This document shows, one piece after another, positions 50,892-60,353 of a DNA stretch of 64,000 nucleotides. The notes under the pieces were generated by a model, which was not told the DNA's origin, did no database searches, and saw nothing but the letters and a program-made list of their open reading frames with translations. How positions within the stretch are numbered: position 1 is the stretch's first letter; each line of letters starts with the position of its first letter. Position numbers and translations under genes: made by a program. The stretch is from Algoriphagus boseongensis. GTDB lineage: Bacteria > Bacteroidota > Bacteroidia > Cytophagales > Cyclobacteriaceae. Location: assembly GCF_004362805.1 (NCBI RefSeq), contig NZ_SNYF01000005.1, positions 1,353,676 through 1,417,675 on the forward strand. The letters run 5' to 3'.

Positions 50892-52832
50892 TTAATCAAA
50901 TAGATACCAAGATATACCTAAATCCAAGAATGAACGATATCCGGTATAATCTGGGGTTACGAAATAACCTTCATTTTTCATCAATCCTGCATTCAAATGG
51001 TTGTATTTCAGAAGAACTCGGGTTCGGTTTATCCTGAAATCCAAAAACACATCGACCACTGGATACGCATAAACGTCAAAGCCATTTTGAAGGTAAAACT
51101 GCTGATAGGATGGATTGTAAGCCTCTGCAAAAAATGAGGATTTGTACCGTATATCTACCCCCATCTGTACAAATACATGCTCATTGAATGCAGGGCTATC
51201 AAAGTAAAAACGGGTATTGGCGTAAAGATTAGGAATCCTGAATTTATCAGAAGCACTTCCAGTCACTTCAGTATAGATCACCTCAAAATCCCATTTGAAT
51301 TTCTTGCCTACCTGGAAACTCCCTTCTATGCCAGGCATCAGCATAAAAGCTTCACCTTCGGCCTGAGCAACCTGCTTATCTTCCCCGAAGTAGACATAAT
51401 TATTAACCCTGCTAATCGAAAGTGTAGGTCGGATTCTGAATTTTTCAAAATCAAGCTTTACCCTTCCCTTGACCTGATCCATTCCTATGTTGGAAAAATC
51501 ATTCTCCCATTGGTAATGATTTCCAAAATAAATCTGCTGCATGGAAGTGGGCCTATAAAGCGCCTTGGTGTATTCCAGTTCCAACCAAGGTGAAATAAAA
51601 AGTCCATGGATTTTGAATGCGTCAGCAAGCAAATATTCCCCATCAGCCTGAATAGACCACTTATCTGATAGTTTGCCGATTAATTCTCCTCCAAGGTAAA
51701 ACTCGTTGTAGTTTTCCTTTTTCTCTGGAAAGAAAGGGCTTTCCATTTTCGCATTTCTGAGTTTGGCGAAAGCATTGTAATAAAAACCTTTGACAGTCCC
51801 TTTTATCCCAAACTCATTTCTCCATTCAGAAAAAGAGCTGCGGTTTTGGGTAGTATCAGGATTGTTAAATCTCTCTTTATTGAAAAACAGGGAATCAGAA
51901 GTATTGAGATTGGCAGTGAATCTCATTTTTTGGTTTTTACGATCAAAAACATGGTAGACCTGGAGTCCATTGCCCAATTTGTATTCATGATAAAAATGGG
52001 AATCCTGACGAAGATCGGAGGCCTGTGAATTCCTCAACCAAACTTTTGCATCCTCATAGGTGAAATAGACAGAAGTCTCATCCAATTCCGGAGGGATAAT
52101 CCCACCGATTTCATTTACCAAATGCCTCATTCTGGAAAAAGCTCCCAAAAACCAATAACGTCCATTTTCCGATCGGTAGTTGGTATGAAATCCATAGGCA
52201 TTTTGCTCTACCATATGGTCATCTCTTCCATTTGGATTTAGGGTTTTGCGGATTCTTTCTGTTTTAAAATCAAAACCAACATTCCATCTGGGATTGATAT
52301 TTCTTGCGAAATAGATGTCCAGCATATTTCTATTTCCCCCACCAAAAAATGCGGACATCTCGGTAAATGGAGATTTGGTATCAAAAAATCGTCTTTTAGC
52401 TGGGTCCACGAAATAGAGATCATAGGCATGAAATCCAGAGGTAGCTCCAATAAGCTCAGGGGCCTGATAAAAAACCGGCTTGGCAGCACTTCCTATATTT
52501 CCAAGGTCTTGATACTTCCAGGAGTTTTTGGCGACAGGATCATAATTGTGGAAGTTAGTCAGAAGGGTGTCCTGCTCGAATAATTTTAGGCTATTCCTTT
52601 TGATGTCTTTTTCATAAAAAAACAGGGAAGTTTTAGGACCATACACCATTCTGGTGCTATCATCCAAAAGCGACTTTCTGGTGTCCTCATCCCCTTCCTG
52701 AGGCTCCGCCAAAACCCGGCCTTGCCTTGCAGTTTGTCCTGAAGTCTGGGTTTGCACAGGTCTTTGCGCAAAAGTGAATTGCATTCCAAGCAGGCAAAAA
52801 ACTACTCCGAAGAAAAAACCATTTTTGATCAC
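50892..52832 (-). CDS. Putative porin, Bacteroidota type
   Basis: A 646-residue protein with a signal peptide (about residues 1-22, ending FAQ), then a linker rich in Gln and Asp. A long beta-barrel follows, with many alternating Tyr/Phe strands and a terminal LGISWYLFD strand, as in outer-membrane proteins. It matches the Bacteroidota putative-porin family found next to lpxK. It probably acts in outer-membrane transport, but the substrate is unknown. Its start overlaps the lpxK stop by 4 nt. Confidence 0.85.
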   Translation of the reverse strand: MIKNGFFFGVVFCLLGMQFTFAQRPVQTQTSGQTARQGRVLAEPQEGDEDTRKSLLDDSTRMVYGPKTSLFFYEKDIKRNSLKLFEQDTLLTNFHNYDPVAKNSWKYQDLGNIGSAAKPVFYQAPELIGATSGFHAYDLYFVDPAKRRFFDTKSPFTEMSAFFGGGNRNMLDIYFARNINPRWNVGFDFKTERIRKTLNPNGRDDHMVEQNAYGFHTNYRSENGRYWFLGAFSRMRHLVNEIGGIIPPELDETSVYFTYEDAKVWLRNSQASDLRQDSHFYHEYKLGNGLQVYHVFDRKNQKMRFTANLNTSDSLFFNKERFNNPDTTQNRSSFSEWRNEFGIKGTVKGFYYNAFAKLRNAKMESPFFPEKKENYNEFYLGGELIGKLSDKWSIQADGEYLLADAFKIHGLFISPWLELEYTKALYRPTSMQQIYFGNHYQWENDFSNIGMDQVKGRVKLDFEKFRIRPTLSISRVNNYVYFGEDKQVAQAEGEAFMLMPGIEGSFQVGKKFKWDFEVIYTEVTGSASDKFRIPNLYANTRFYFDSPAFNEHVFVQMGVDIRYKSSFFAEAYNPSYQQFYLQNGFDVYAYPVVDVFLDFRINRTRVLLKYNHLNAGLMKNEGYFVTPDYTGYRSFLDLGISWYLFD

Positions 52833-53875
52833 TTGGCGGCTAATTTTTTACTAATGTGGTTCAGCAGTATTTCTCTATCCTGAGGTTCAAAGTATACCTC
52901 TATTGGCAGGGCAAAAATCGGAAAATCCCCCAAAAATCCCCCATTACCCAGAGATTTAAGTTTTTCAGCGTCTTTCTCAGTACAAAGAAATACCGGATTT
53001 TGGCTTTGATGGATTTGTGCAGCCTCCAAAAAGATGTCCAAATCGTCCTCTGAATAGGAATAATGGTCCGGAAATGAAAATGACTCAAGGACATGATACT
53101 CTTTCCTAGAATAGTCTATAAATAATCTATCATCCGCCAAACCTGAAATCAAAATCACTTTGCCGGTAAAATCATATTCTGAACCCAAAGAATAGGGCTT
53201 TCCATATTTTATTGATGAAAAAAGAACAGGAACCTCAGAACTTAAATAAGGCAAAAGCTCATTTCTAAACTGGTTCTTTTCTTCCTTAGAAAGAGAGCCC
53301 GGACACTTGCTTACAATTACAGCATCAGCTCTCTTTGCCCCATTTCTGGATTCTCTCAATCGACCCATGGGCATCAAAAAATCTCTGGAAAAGGGTTTGG
53401 AATATGGGGTAAGCAGAAGGTAAAAATCAGCCTTTAATTTTCTATGTTGGAAGGCATCGTCCAAGATCACCAAGTCTAATTGAGGAATCAGACTTTTGAT
53501 CTTTTGGATACCTAAAACCCTGTCCTCATTTACAAAAACGGGGATTTCTCCTTTAAACTTCTGAAAAAGCTGAAGTGGTTCATCGCCAACTTCCTCTGGC
53601 AAAGAAGCTAAACTTAGCTGCAAAAATCCTTTGGTTTTTCGTCCATAGCCACGACTCAGGCTTGCAATTTTTTTCTCTTCTTTAAATTGAGAAATCAGGA
53701 ATTCCACATGGGGCGTTTTCCCTGTTCCCCCAACTGATAAATTCCCAACCACCAAAGTTGGGATCTCTCCTTTATGACTTTTAAGCAGTCCTTGGTCATA
53801 CAAAAAATTACGGACTCCCGTCACCAGACGAAAAATCAGTGCAACGGGAGCAAGTAAAATGGCATACCAAGGCAT
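52829..53875 (-). CDS. lpxK: Tetraacyldisaccharide 4'-kinase
   Basis: A 348-residue membrane-associated kinase. An N-terminal hydrophobic helix (residues 3-20) is followed by the P-loop GNLSVGGTGKTP (44-55), the Walker-like VILDDAFQHRKL, and DRVLGIQK. It adds the 4'-phosphate to the lipid A disaccharide precursor on the inner membrane. Its presence shows a lipid A-containing outer membrane, as expected for Bacteroidota. It is divergent from the Nif3-like gene and coupled to the porin. Confidence 0.95.
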   Translation of the reverse strand: MPWYAILLAPVALIFRLVTGVRNFLYDQGLLKSHKGEIPTLVVGNLSVGGTGKTPHVEFLISQFKEEKKIASLSRGYGRKTKGFLQLSLASLPEEVGDEPLQLFQKFKGEIPVFVNEDRVLGIQKIKSLIPQLDLVILDDAFQHRKLKADFYLLLTPYSKPFSRDFLMPMGRLRESRNGAKRADAVIVSKCPGSLSKEEKNQFRNELLPYLSSEVPVLFSSIKYGKPYSLGSEYDFTGKVILISGLADDRLFIDYSRKEYHVLESFSFPDHYSYSEDDLDIFLEAAQIHQSQNPVFLCTEKDAEKLKSLGNGGFLGDFPIFALPIEVYFEPQDREILLNHISKKLAAK

Positions 53876-53888
53876 TGGGGAGAATTGT

Positions 53889-53896
53889 TATTTTTG
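53889..53896 (+). promoter_or_regulatory. Candidate -7 promoter box for the Nif3-like gene
   Basis: TATTTTTG at 53889-53896 matches TAnnTTTG and lies 19 nt upstream of the ATG at 53915. This favours that ATG over an upstream in-frame TTG at 53885, which would be overlapped by the box. Confidence 0.4.
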
Positions 53897-53914
53897 ACCA
53901 AAGAAAAGAAAAAT

Positions 53915-55015
53915 ATGGGACAACAAATCCAGGATGTAATTTCATTTCTAGAGGCTTTCGCTCCTCCGGCTTATCAGGAAAGTTATGATAATGCCACGCT
54001 GATATGCGGAGATAGAAACGCTGAGATCAAGGGAGTACTTTGCACTTTAGATTGTACTGAAGCCGTAGTTGAGGAAGCCATTTCTATTGGAGCCAACTTA
54101 ATAGTGGCTCATCATCCCATCGTTTTTAAAGGCTTAAAAAGCCTAACCGGGAAAAATTATGTGGAAAGAACTGTCCTCAAGGCTATCAAAAATGATGTAG
54201 CAATTTATGCCATACACACCAATTTGGACCATGTGTCCACGGGAGTCAATAAAAGAATTGCAGATCGACTTGGCTTGGTAGACACCAAAATCCTCCAGCC
54301 TAAAAAAGATATTTTAACCAAGCTTGCCTTCTTCGTCCCACCAAAAGATAAAGACCAGGTTTTGGATGCCGTTTTTCAGGCTGGAGCTGGACAAATCGGA
54401 GAATACAAGGATTGCTCTTTCCAAATCGAAGGAATGGGAACTTACACCCCTTCCGAAAAAGCCAATCCTCATATAGGCCAACCAGGCATTCCTCAATACG
54501 AAAAAGAAATTCGGATAGAAGTTATTTTACCGTCTTACCTAAAAAATAAAATTATTCATACTTTAAAAAGGGCCCACCCCTATGAGGAGGTGGCCTATTA
54601 CCTTTCTTCTTTGGAGAATGAAAACCAAGAGGTCGGAGCAGGAATGATTGGTAGGCTGGAAAGCCCAATTTCTGAGGAAGAATTCCTGGATTTTCTTAAG
54701 GAAAAAATGAATCTTAAGGTATTGAAGCATACCTCTTTAAGAGGAAAAAAGATTCAGAAAGTGGCTTTATGCGGAGGAGCAGGCATTTTTCTCCTTCATG
54801 ATGCCAAGAGAGCCGGAGCTGATATTTTCATCACTTCGGACGTGAAATATCATGAGTTTTTTGACGCAGAAGGGCAATTAATTTTATGCGATATCGGACA
54901 TTATGAGAGTGAAATTTTTACAAAAGATTTACTCGCTGAACTATTGTCACAAAATTTTCCTAATATTGCACTCTATTTGACAAAAGTAGTTACTAATCCC
55001 ACATCCTACCGATAG
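53915..55015 (+). CDS. Nif3-like dinuclear metal center hexameric protein
   Basis: 366 residues from the ATG at 53915. Metal-binding motifs are present at both ends: VAHHPIVFKGL and IHTNLDHVSTGVN at the N-terminus, and FITSDVKYHEFF with DIGHYESE at the C-terminus, separated by the insert domain found in longer members (YbgI/SA1388-type). The family's biochemical role is not settled; GTP cyclohydrolase-like activity has been suggested. It is 3 nt from the zinc-ribbon gene, a conserved pairing in Bacteroidota. Confidence 0.93.
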   Translation: MGQQIQDVISFLEAFAPPAYQESYDNATLICGDRNAEIKGVLCTLDCTEAVVEEAISIGANLIVAHHPIVFKGLKSLTGKNYVERTVLKAIKNDVAIYAIHTNLDHVSTGVNKRIADRLGLVDTKILQPKKDILTKLAFFVPPKDKDQVLDAVFQAGAGQIGEYKDCSFQIEGMGTYTPSEKANPHIGQPGIPQYEKEIRIEVILPSYLKNKIIHTLKRAHPYEEVAYYLSSLENENQEVGAGMIGRLESPISEEEFLDFLKEKMNLKVLKHTSLRGKKIQKVALCGGAGIFLLHDAKRAGADIFITSDVKYHEFFDAEGQLILCDIGHYESEIFTKDLLAELLSQNFPNIALYLTKVVTNPTSYR

Positions 55016-55018
55016 TAC

Positions 55019-55789
55019 ATGGAAAGTACAGTAGCACAAAAACTCGACGCTATCTACAACCTTCAGCTCATAGATTCTAGACTAGATTCCATTTTGAAAG
55101 TACGAGGAGCTCTTCCTGAAGAGGTCCAAGACTTGGAAGATGAGATAGCAGGCTACGAAACAAGACTTGAGAAATTCCAAAACGACATTGCTGGCTTCGA
55201 AGAAGACATCAAGCGTTATAAAGAAAATATCAAGGAGTCTGAAAAGTTGATCAAGAAATATCAAGATCAGCAGATGAACGTCCGAAACAACCGCGAGTAC
55301 GACGCCATCACCAAGGAGCTCGAACTTCAAGATCTTGAAATTCAGGTTGCTAAGAAAAAGATCGCTGAAGCCGGAGTAAAAATCGAGCAGAAAAAGACCG
55401 ATTTGGACGCTTTGGATTTGGTGATGAAAGATCGCCAAAAAGATCTTGATCAAAAGAAAAATGAATTGGACACCATCATCGCTGAAAGCGAAGCTGAGGA
55501 GTCCAAACTTTTGGCTGATAGAGAAAAAGCAGGAAAAAAGGTTGAGGAGAGATTGATCAAATCCTACAACAAAATCAGAGCTAATGCTAAGAATGGTTTG
55601 GCTGTAGTAATGGTTAAAAGAGGTGCTTGCGGAGGTTGTTTCAACACCGTTCCCCCTCAAAGACAAGCGGATATCCGTGAAAAGAAGAAATTGATTGTTT
55701 GCGAACACTGCGGAAGAATCCTTGCAGGTGTCGAAGACGAAATCGAAGAAGATACTACCAAGGCAAAAAGAAGAACTGCGAAAGCATAA
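55019..55789 (+). CDS. C4-type zinc-ribbon coiled-coil protein
   Basis: A 256-residue protein. A long heptad coiled coil (about residues 20-180, rich in Lys/Glu with regular Leu/Ile) leads to a C-terminal zinc ribbon with Cys-x2-Cys pairs in RGACGGCFNT and IVCEHCGRI. A disordered acidic/basic tail closes it. These proteins are thought to bind nucleic acid or RNA-associated complexes; the role is not firmly known. It is cotranscribed with the Nif3-like gene and followed by a strong terminator. Confidence 0.92.
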   Translation: MESTVAQKLDAIYNLQLIDSRLDSILKVRGALPEEVQDLEDEIAGYETRLEKFQNDIAGFEEDIKRYKENIKESEKLIKKYQDQQMNVRNNREYDAITKELELQDLEIQVAKKKIAEAGVKIEQKKTDLDALDLVMKDRQKDLDQKKNELDTIIAESEAEESKLLADREKAGKKVEERLIKSYNKIRANAKNGLAVVMVKRGACGGCFNTVPPQRQADIREKKKLIVCEHCGRILAGVEDEIEEDTTKAKRRTAKA

Positions 55790-55807
55790 TTTGATTTTGC
55801 CCTTTGA

Positions 55808-55842
55808 AATCCCCGGAGCCAAAACTTCGGGGATTTTTTTTG
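55808..55842 (+). terminator. Rho-independent terminator after the zinc-ribbon gene
   Basis: A perfect AAATCCCCG/CGGGGATTT stem (55808-55816 and 55829-55837) is followed by a continuous T-run to 55842. It ends the nif3-zinc-ribbon transcript. Confidence 0.88.
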
Positions 55843-55916
55843 TCTTTTTGAATTTTAAGAAAGAATTAATCTAACAAAATTGACTTCTGGCTAATTATAT
55901 GGCTATATTGAAGCCA

Positions 55917-56357
55917 ATGAAAAGATTCACCCTAATTCTTTTTCTTTTGATTTGCTGCAGCTCAGGATTTGCTCAAAGTCTTGAGACAAAAACTTTTTTG
56001 GCTTTATTTAAAGCAAAGGAATTAAAAGAGATGAAAACCAGTCTTCGTCAGATTGAAGCCCAGTTTTCATCAGTTTTTAAGACCAAAACCTATTCTGGCA
56101 ATTCTGAATTGGCCTTATTTATCGAAGTTCCTAATTGTGACTTTGATGAATGCTTTCTTGGAGAATTCTTGGTGGATTTAGAAAATGGAAAAAAACAACA
56201 ACTTCAAGCTATTGCATTTAGACTTTTTGATCTGACTACGAATCAAGAGCTTCACCAAGAATCATTGGCGATGTATGAAGATATGCAAGCCAAGAAGAAA
56301 AAGGACGCCAAAACGACTAAACACCAGTCGGTTTCTCTAAGTGGCCCTGGTCATTGA
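55917..56357 (+). CDS. Hypothetical secreted protein
   Basis: The preferred start is Met7 of the longest frame (55917), which gives a clean signal peptide (MKRFTLILFLLICCSSGFAQ). The mature part of about 125 residues has a KKKDAKTTKH-type basic tail and no recognised domain. Its 3' end overlaps the convergent histidine phosphatase gene by 41 bp. It may be periplasmic or outer-membrane associated. Function unknown. Confidence 0.7.
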   Translation: MKRFTLILFLLICCSSGFAQSLETKTFLALFKAKELKEMKTSLRQIEAQFSSVFKTKTYSGNSELALFIEVPNCDFDECFLGEFLVDLENGKKQQLQAIAFRLFDLTTNQELHQESLAMYEDMQAKKKKDAKTTKHQSVSLSGPGH

Positions 56358-56946
56358 ATTTTCTGACCACGAAAGTCCCATCCTCCAATTGTTCAAGTAC
56401 GTAAAGACAGAGATTATTGTGCTCAAACTGATCCATGTATCTCAGGTCATAATTGAGCATCAAGCTTAGAAAAATTCGCATGGCTCTTCCATGCATACAA
56501 ACCAAGATGGTTTCTCCTGGACCTTCTAAAATTTTTGAGATACCTCTTCTCATCCTATCAGCAACTCGATTCGGGCTTTCTCCCCCAGCAATAGCATAAT
56601 CCAAATTTCCCTGCTGCCACTGGTGAAGCATATGTCTGTAATATTCTCCTTCTTCAGGCGTCATTGGCGTCCCCTCATAATCCCCCCATGAAATTTCATT
56701 TAACTCAGGAAGAGCTTCACTTGGAATTCCCAAATCCAAAAAACCTTGGATGGATTGCTTGGTACGGATCAAAGCTGTGTGATAAACCTGATCAAAAGGA
56801 ACTTCTTTATACGCTTCAAAGAAGGCTCTGGCCTGAGCTTTTCCCCTTTCATTGATCGGAGCGTCAATTCCACTCCCCTGCACCACACCCTGTAAATTAA
56901 AATCAGTTTGACCGTGTCTTACCAGGTAAATTTTTTTTCGATTCAA
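56317..56946 (-). CDS. Histidine phosphatase family protein (phosphoglycerate mutase-like)
   Basis: A 209-residue protein with the catalytic LVRHGQTDFN motif at residues 8-17 (His11), the second active-site HGRAM near residue 152, and the conserved Glu in NEISWGDYEG. It belongs to the cofactor-independent-of-2,3-BPG phosphatase branch (CobC/GpmB-like). The substrate is not identifiable. It is convergent with the secreted protein gene and divergent from the menaquinone genes. Confidence 0.88.
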   Translation of the reverse strand: MNRKKIYLVRHGQTDFNLQGVVQGSGIDAPINERGKAQARAFFEAYKEVPFDQVYHTALIRTKQSIQGFLDLGIPSEALPELNEISWGDYEGTPMTPEEGEYYRHMLHQWQQGNLDYAIAGGESPNRVADRMRRGISKILEGPGETILVCMHGRAMRIFLSLMLNYDLRYMDQFEHNNLCLYVLEQLEDGTFVVRKFNDQGHLEKPTGV

Positions 56947-56953
56947 GTTTCTT

Positions 56954-56961
56954 TATTTTTG
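56954..56961 (+). promoter_or_regulatory. Candidate -7 promoter box for the menaquinone genes
   Basis: TATTTTTG at 56954-56961 matches the TAnnTTTG consensus, 38 nt upstream of the thioesterase ATG at 57000. The -33 element is not exact. Confidence 0.4.
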
Positions 56962-56999
56962 TCCGAGGCCCAAATAAACTTCATTTAGCCCATATTTTA

Positions 57000-57422
57000 A
57001 TGGCTTTTATTTCCAAACCTTCCTTAGAAAGTCTGAATTCCCCAAGTCGAAAAACCATGATTGATCATTTGGGGATTGAGTTCACAGCAATTGGTGATGA
57101 TTTTTTAGAAGGAACCATGCCTGTAGATCATAGAACCATACAGCCCTACGGCTTGTTACATGGTGGAGCAAATGTGGTCTTGGCAGAAACTTTGGGTAGC
57201 TTGGCTTGTTCTCTGACTATTGATACAAGCAAACAGATCTGTGTGGGACTGGAAATCAATGCCAATCATCTTAAATCTGTTCGTGAAGGCAAAGTCAGAG
57301 GTGTTGCCAAACCAATTCACCTAGGTAAAACCACTCAAGTTTGGGAAATCAAAATCTTCAACGAGGAAGAAAAACTATGCTGCATCAGCAGAATCACCAT
57401 GGCTATTTTGGATAAAAAATGA
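57000..57422 (+). CDS. Hotdog-fold thioesterase (DHNA-CoA thioesterase-like)
   Basis: A 140-residue hotdog protein. The central helix region QPYGLLHGGANVVLAETLG contains the Gly-Gly turn of the PaaI/MenI subgroup, and SREGKVRGVAKPIHLG-type strands follow. It overlaps the isochorismate synthase gene by 4 nt and precedes menD, so the likely reaction is hydrolysis of 1,4-dihydroxy-2-naphthoyl-CoA in menaquinone synthesis. This is inferred from context. Confidence 0.85.
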   Translation: MAFISKPSLESLNSPSRKTMIDHLGIEFTAIGDDFLEGTMPVDHRTIQPYGLLHGGANVVLAETLGSLACSLTIDTSKQICVGLEINANHLKSVREGKVRGVAKPIHLGKTTQVWEIKIFNEEEKLCCISRITMAILDKK

Positions 57423-58633
57423 ATCAAACTCAGGTCCTGAATATCAGTAGTCAAGCGGAGGTCTTGGATGCCTTATTCCAAATAGGATTGGAATCCGGAG
57501 GTTCTTTTGCCATTTGGAAAAAACCAAGGACTCAAAAGCTGGAATTCATTTTGGATGAGCGTGCTAATTTGGATCGGGTTTCGATTGAGTTGGAAGAATT
57601 GCCAGCAGGTTTTATCGTTCATCCTTTCGCTGATCAGGAAGACAAAAAGGCGTTTTTTATTCGAGCCAACCAATATTTTTCACTTCAATTGAATCAAGAA
57701 ATTGAAGGTGAAAAATTACCTGAGTGGATTCAGAGCAAATTAGGTGAACCCAGTGAATTCAGAAAGTCAGAAATTTCAAGATTAATAAGAAGTACTACTT
57801 CCAATTCTGGAAACATCCAAAAAGGCGGAGAAAAAGAGGATTTTATCAAATTGGTAGAACTTGGGATTCGTTCCATTGAAGAAGGTACTTTAGAAAAAAT
57901 TGTCCCCGCCCGAACTAAGTCATTGACTTTACCAGAAAACTTCGATTTGGGAAAAACCTTCCAAAACTTATTGAAATCCTACCCCAATTCCTTTGTCAAC
58001 TTCTTCCATATTCCTCAGGTAGGAACTTGGATTGGGGCATCGCCGGAGGTTTTGATTGAGACCAAAGGAGATTTTTTCTTTACCATGTCCCTTGCCGGTA
58101 CTCAACAGGCAACTGGAGACAATCCGCTTAAATCCGTGGCATGGACTCAAAAGGAAATTGAGGAACAGGCCCTGGTTAGTAGATACATTGTAGATTGCTT
58201 CAAAAAAATCAGATTGAGAGAATATGAAGAACATGGGCCAAAGACTGTTTTGGCGGGAAATCTTCTTCATTTATGCTCTGATTTCAAGGTAGACATGAAG
58301 GCCACCAATTTTCCTCAACTCGGCTCCGTGATGGTGGATTTATTGCATCCTACTTCAGCAGTTTGCGGAATGCCAAGAAAGGAAGCCCATGAGTTTTTGC
58401 AGGAAAATGAAAGCTTTGACAGATCCTTTTTTGCAGGTTTCCTAGGCCCTGTGAATATTGAATCAGAAACCTCCATTTACGTCAATCTTCGCTCGGCTAA
58501 TATCCAGGAAAACAAAGCAATTCTTTATGCGGGGGCTGGAGTCACTGAAGATTCCGATCCGGAAAAAGAATGGGAAGAGACTGAGCTCAAATGTGAAATT
58601 ATAGGCAAGTTCATCCAAAATCCATCCGCTTGA
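57419..58633 (+). CDS. menF: Isochorismate synthase
   Basis: A 404-residue chorismate-binding enzyme with the conserved core KIVPARTKSL, FFHIPQVGTWIGASPEVLI, TMSLAGTQ, and the C-terminal HPTSAVCGMPRKEA and GFLGPVNI motifs. It converts chorismate to isochorismate for menaquinone. Its stop overlaps the menD start by 4 nt (TTGA). The N-terminal 140 residues are variable as in the family. Confidence 0.92.
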   Translation: MNQTQVLNISSQAEVLDALFQIGLESGGSFAIWKKPRTQKLEFILDERANLDRVSIELEELPAGFIVHPFADQEDKKAFFIRANQYFSLQLNQEIEGEKLPEWIQSKLGEPSEFRKSEISRLIRSTTSNSGNIQKGGEKEDFIKLVELGIRSIEEGTLEKIVPARTKSLTLPENFDLGKTFQNLLKSYPNSFVNFFHIPQVGTWIGASPEVLIETKGDFFFTMSLAGTQQATGDNPLKSVAWTQKEIEEQALVSRYIVDCFKKIRLREYEEHGPKTVLAGNLLHLCSDFKVDMKATNFPQLGSVMVDLLHPTSAVCGMPRKEAHEFLQENESFDRSFFAGFLGPVNIESETSIYVNLRSANIQENKAILYAGAGVTEDSDPEKEWEETELKCEIIGKFIQNPSA

Positions 58634-60315
58634 TTATCCAGCCAATTCTTGATTTAGTTGCCATTTGTGCCAAAAAAGGGATAGAAAACGCTATTCTTTC
58701 CCCAGGATCTCGAAGTGCGCCTTTGACTTTGGCTTTTGCCAGACATGCTGATATTCATTCTCGGACGATTTCTGATGAACGCTCTGCCGCTTTTATTGCG
58801 ATGGGAATGGCTCAGCAGCTCGGGCAACCTGTCGCCTTGGTTTGCACCTCAGGTTCGGCTGCCTTGAATTATTATCCAGCCATTGCAGAGGCCTTTTTTC
58901 AGCAAATCCCCCTACTAATCCTGACGGCTGATCGCCCACCAGAGTGGATTGATCAATGGGATGGACAGACTATCTACCAGCAGGAAGTGTATGGCAAGCA
59001 TATCAAAAATAGTTTTCAACTTCCAGATTCTTTCGAACAAAAGGATCAAAAATGGCATGCTGAACGGATCATCAATGAAGCCATCAATTTGAGCAGGCAG
59101 TTTCCTGCAGGTCCAGTTCATATCAATATTCCTTTACGAGAACCCTTCTACCCTGATCCAGAGGAAACCTATGAATTCCCGGAATCGCCGAGGGAGTTCA
59201 CGGTATTGACCAGCCAAAAGCAACTCAGTGAGGAAAGTCTAAAGCACATCCAAAACAGACTTTCCGAGATCAAGAAATTGGTAATTGTCCCAGGCCAACA
59301 AAAACCTAATCCTCAATTGCAAGGTGTTTTGGATCAACTGGTAAAGGAAAAAGAAGTAGTCGTCATTACTGATACCATTTCCAATTTGCAAAGTGAGTCT
59401 TCTGTTTCTCTTCATGATCATTTTGTGGGGAATGAAAGCCTCTTTGAGGATCTAAAACCGGAACTGGTGATCAGCTTTGGAAAGTCTATTATTTCCAAGT
59501 CTCTAAAGCAGTTTTTGAGAAAGAGTAATTGCTCCCACTGGCATATTCAAGAAAATGGGGAGGCGAAAGATACCTATCGACATTTAACCAGAGTCTTAGC
59601 TTGTTCTCCTTTAGGTTTCCTGAATTGGCTGAAAATTAATCTCCAGGTTCAGGATTCCGAGTATTTTCAAAAATGGCATGCTTTGGAAAAGACTGTGCTT
59701 CAAACTTTACCAAGCGCTTTTTCCGAGTCTGAATTCGGTGAGTATCCAGCTTTGAATCTGATCCTGAAGAAAATCCCTCCTTTTTCTAAACTCCATTTAG
59801 CCAATTCCATGGCAGTTCGCTATGTGAATTTCCTTGGAAAAAGGAATCAGGAAATCATTTGCAATCGGGGAACCAGCGGGATTGATGGTTCAAACAGTAC
59901 GGCAGTTGGCTGCACTTTCACCACCAAAGAACCGGTTACCTTGATTACCGGAGATATGGCCTTTTTCTATGACCGCAACGCATTCTGGCATAATTATCCC
60001 ATGCCGAATCTTCGAATTATCATACTAAACAATCATGCAGGAGGAATCTTCCGACTGATTGATGGACCAGCCAAACAGCCGGAATTGGAGGAATATTTTG
60101 AAACGAAGCAAAGGCTGACCGCTTCTCATTTGGCTCAGGAATTTGGATTCCATTATGATTTTGCGAAAAATCAGGAAGAGTTAGAAAACGCCTTAAAAGA
60201 TTTTTACCAGCCTAGTTTACAGCCAAAGATTCTTGAAATTGAAACTTCAAGTCCAAAAAATGCCGAGATATTAAAAAAAGTTAAATCTAAAATTCAGGAG
60301 GCAATAAAAGGCTAA
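58630..60315 (+). CDS. menD: 2-succinyl-5-enolpyruvyl-6-hydroxy-3-cyclohexene-1-carboxylate synthase
   Basis: A 561-residue thiamine-diphosphate enzyme. The N-terminal SPGSRSAPLTLAFARH substrate segment and the ThDP-activating Glu in SDERSAAF are present; the C-terminal cofactor motif is GDMAFFYDRNAFW. It condenses isochorismate with 2-oxoglutarate. It starts with TTG overlapping the menF stop by 4 nt. A strong hairpin at 60361 terminates this transcript. Confidence 0.95.
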   Translation: MIIQPILDLVAICAKKGIENAILSPGSRSAPLTLAFARHADIHSRTISDERSAAFIAMGMAQQLGQPVALVCTSGSAALNYYPAIAEAFFQQIPLLILTADRPPEWIDQWDGQTIYQQEVYGKHIKNSFQLPDSFEQKDQKWHAERIINEAINLSRQFPAGPVHINIPLREPFYPDPEETYEFPESPREFTVLTSQKQLSEESLKHIQNRLSEIKKLVIVPGQQKPNPQLQGVLDQLVKEKEVVVITDTISNLQSESSVSLHDHFVGNESLFEDLKPELVISFGKSIISKSLKQFLRKSNCSHWHIQENGEAKDTYRHLTRVLACSPLGFLNWLKINLQVQDSEYFQKWHALEKTVLQTLPSAFSESEFGEYPALNLILKKIPPFSKLHLANSMAVRYVNFLGKRNQEIICNRGTSGIDGSNSTAVGCTFTTKEPVTLITGDMAFFYDRNAFWHNYPMPNLRIIILNNHAGGIFRLIDGPAKQPELEEYFETKQRLTASHLAQEFGFHYDFAKNQEELENALKDFYQPSLQPKILEIETSSPKNAEILKKVKSKIQEAIKG

Positions 60316-60353
60316 GCATAATAGGTTTAAATAGCTTTTAAGCTAAAGAATAA

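Noticed and set aside
51177..51593. 138-codon plus-strand frame inside the porin gene
   Set aside because: Antisense to a clear beta-barrel coding region; no signal peptide or motif.
55082..55822. Long open frame (246 codons) on the minus strand opposite the zinc-ribbon gene
   Set aside because: The plus strand has a coherent coiled coil plus zinc ribbon with Cys pairs and a terminator; the antisense frame is Phe/Leu/Ser-rich, as expected from the complement of Lys/Glu-rich codons.
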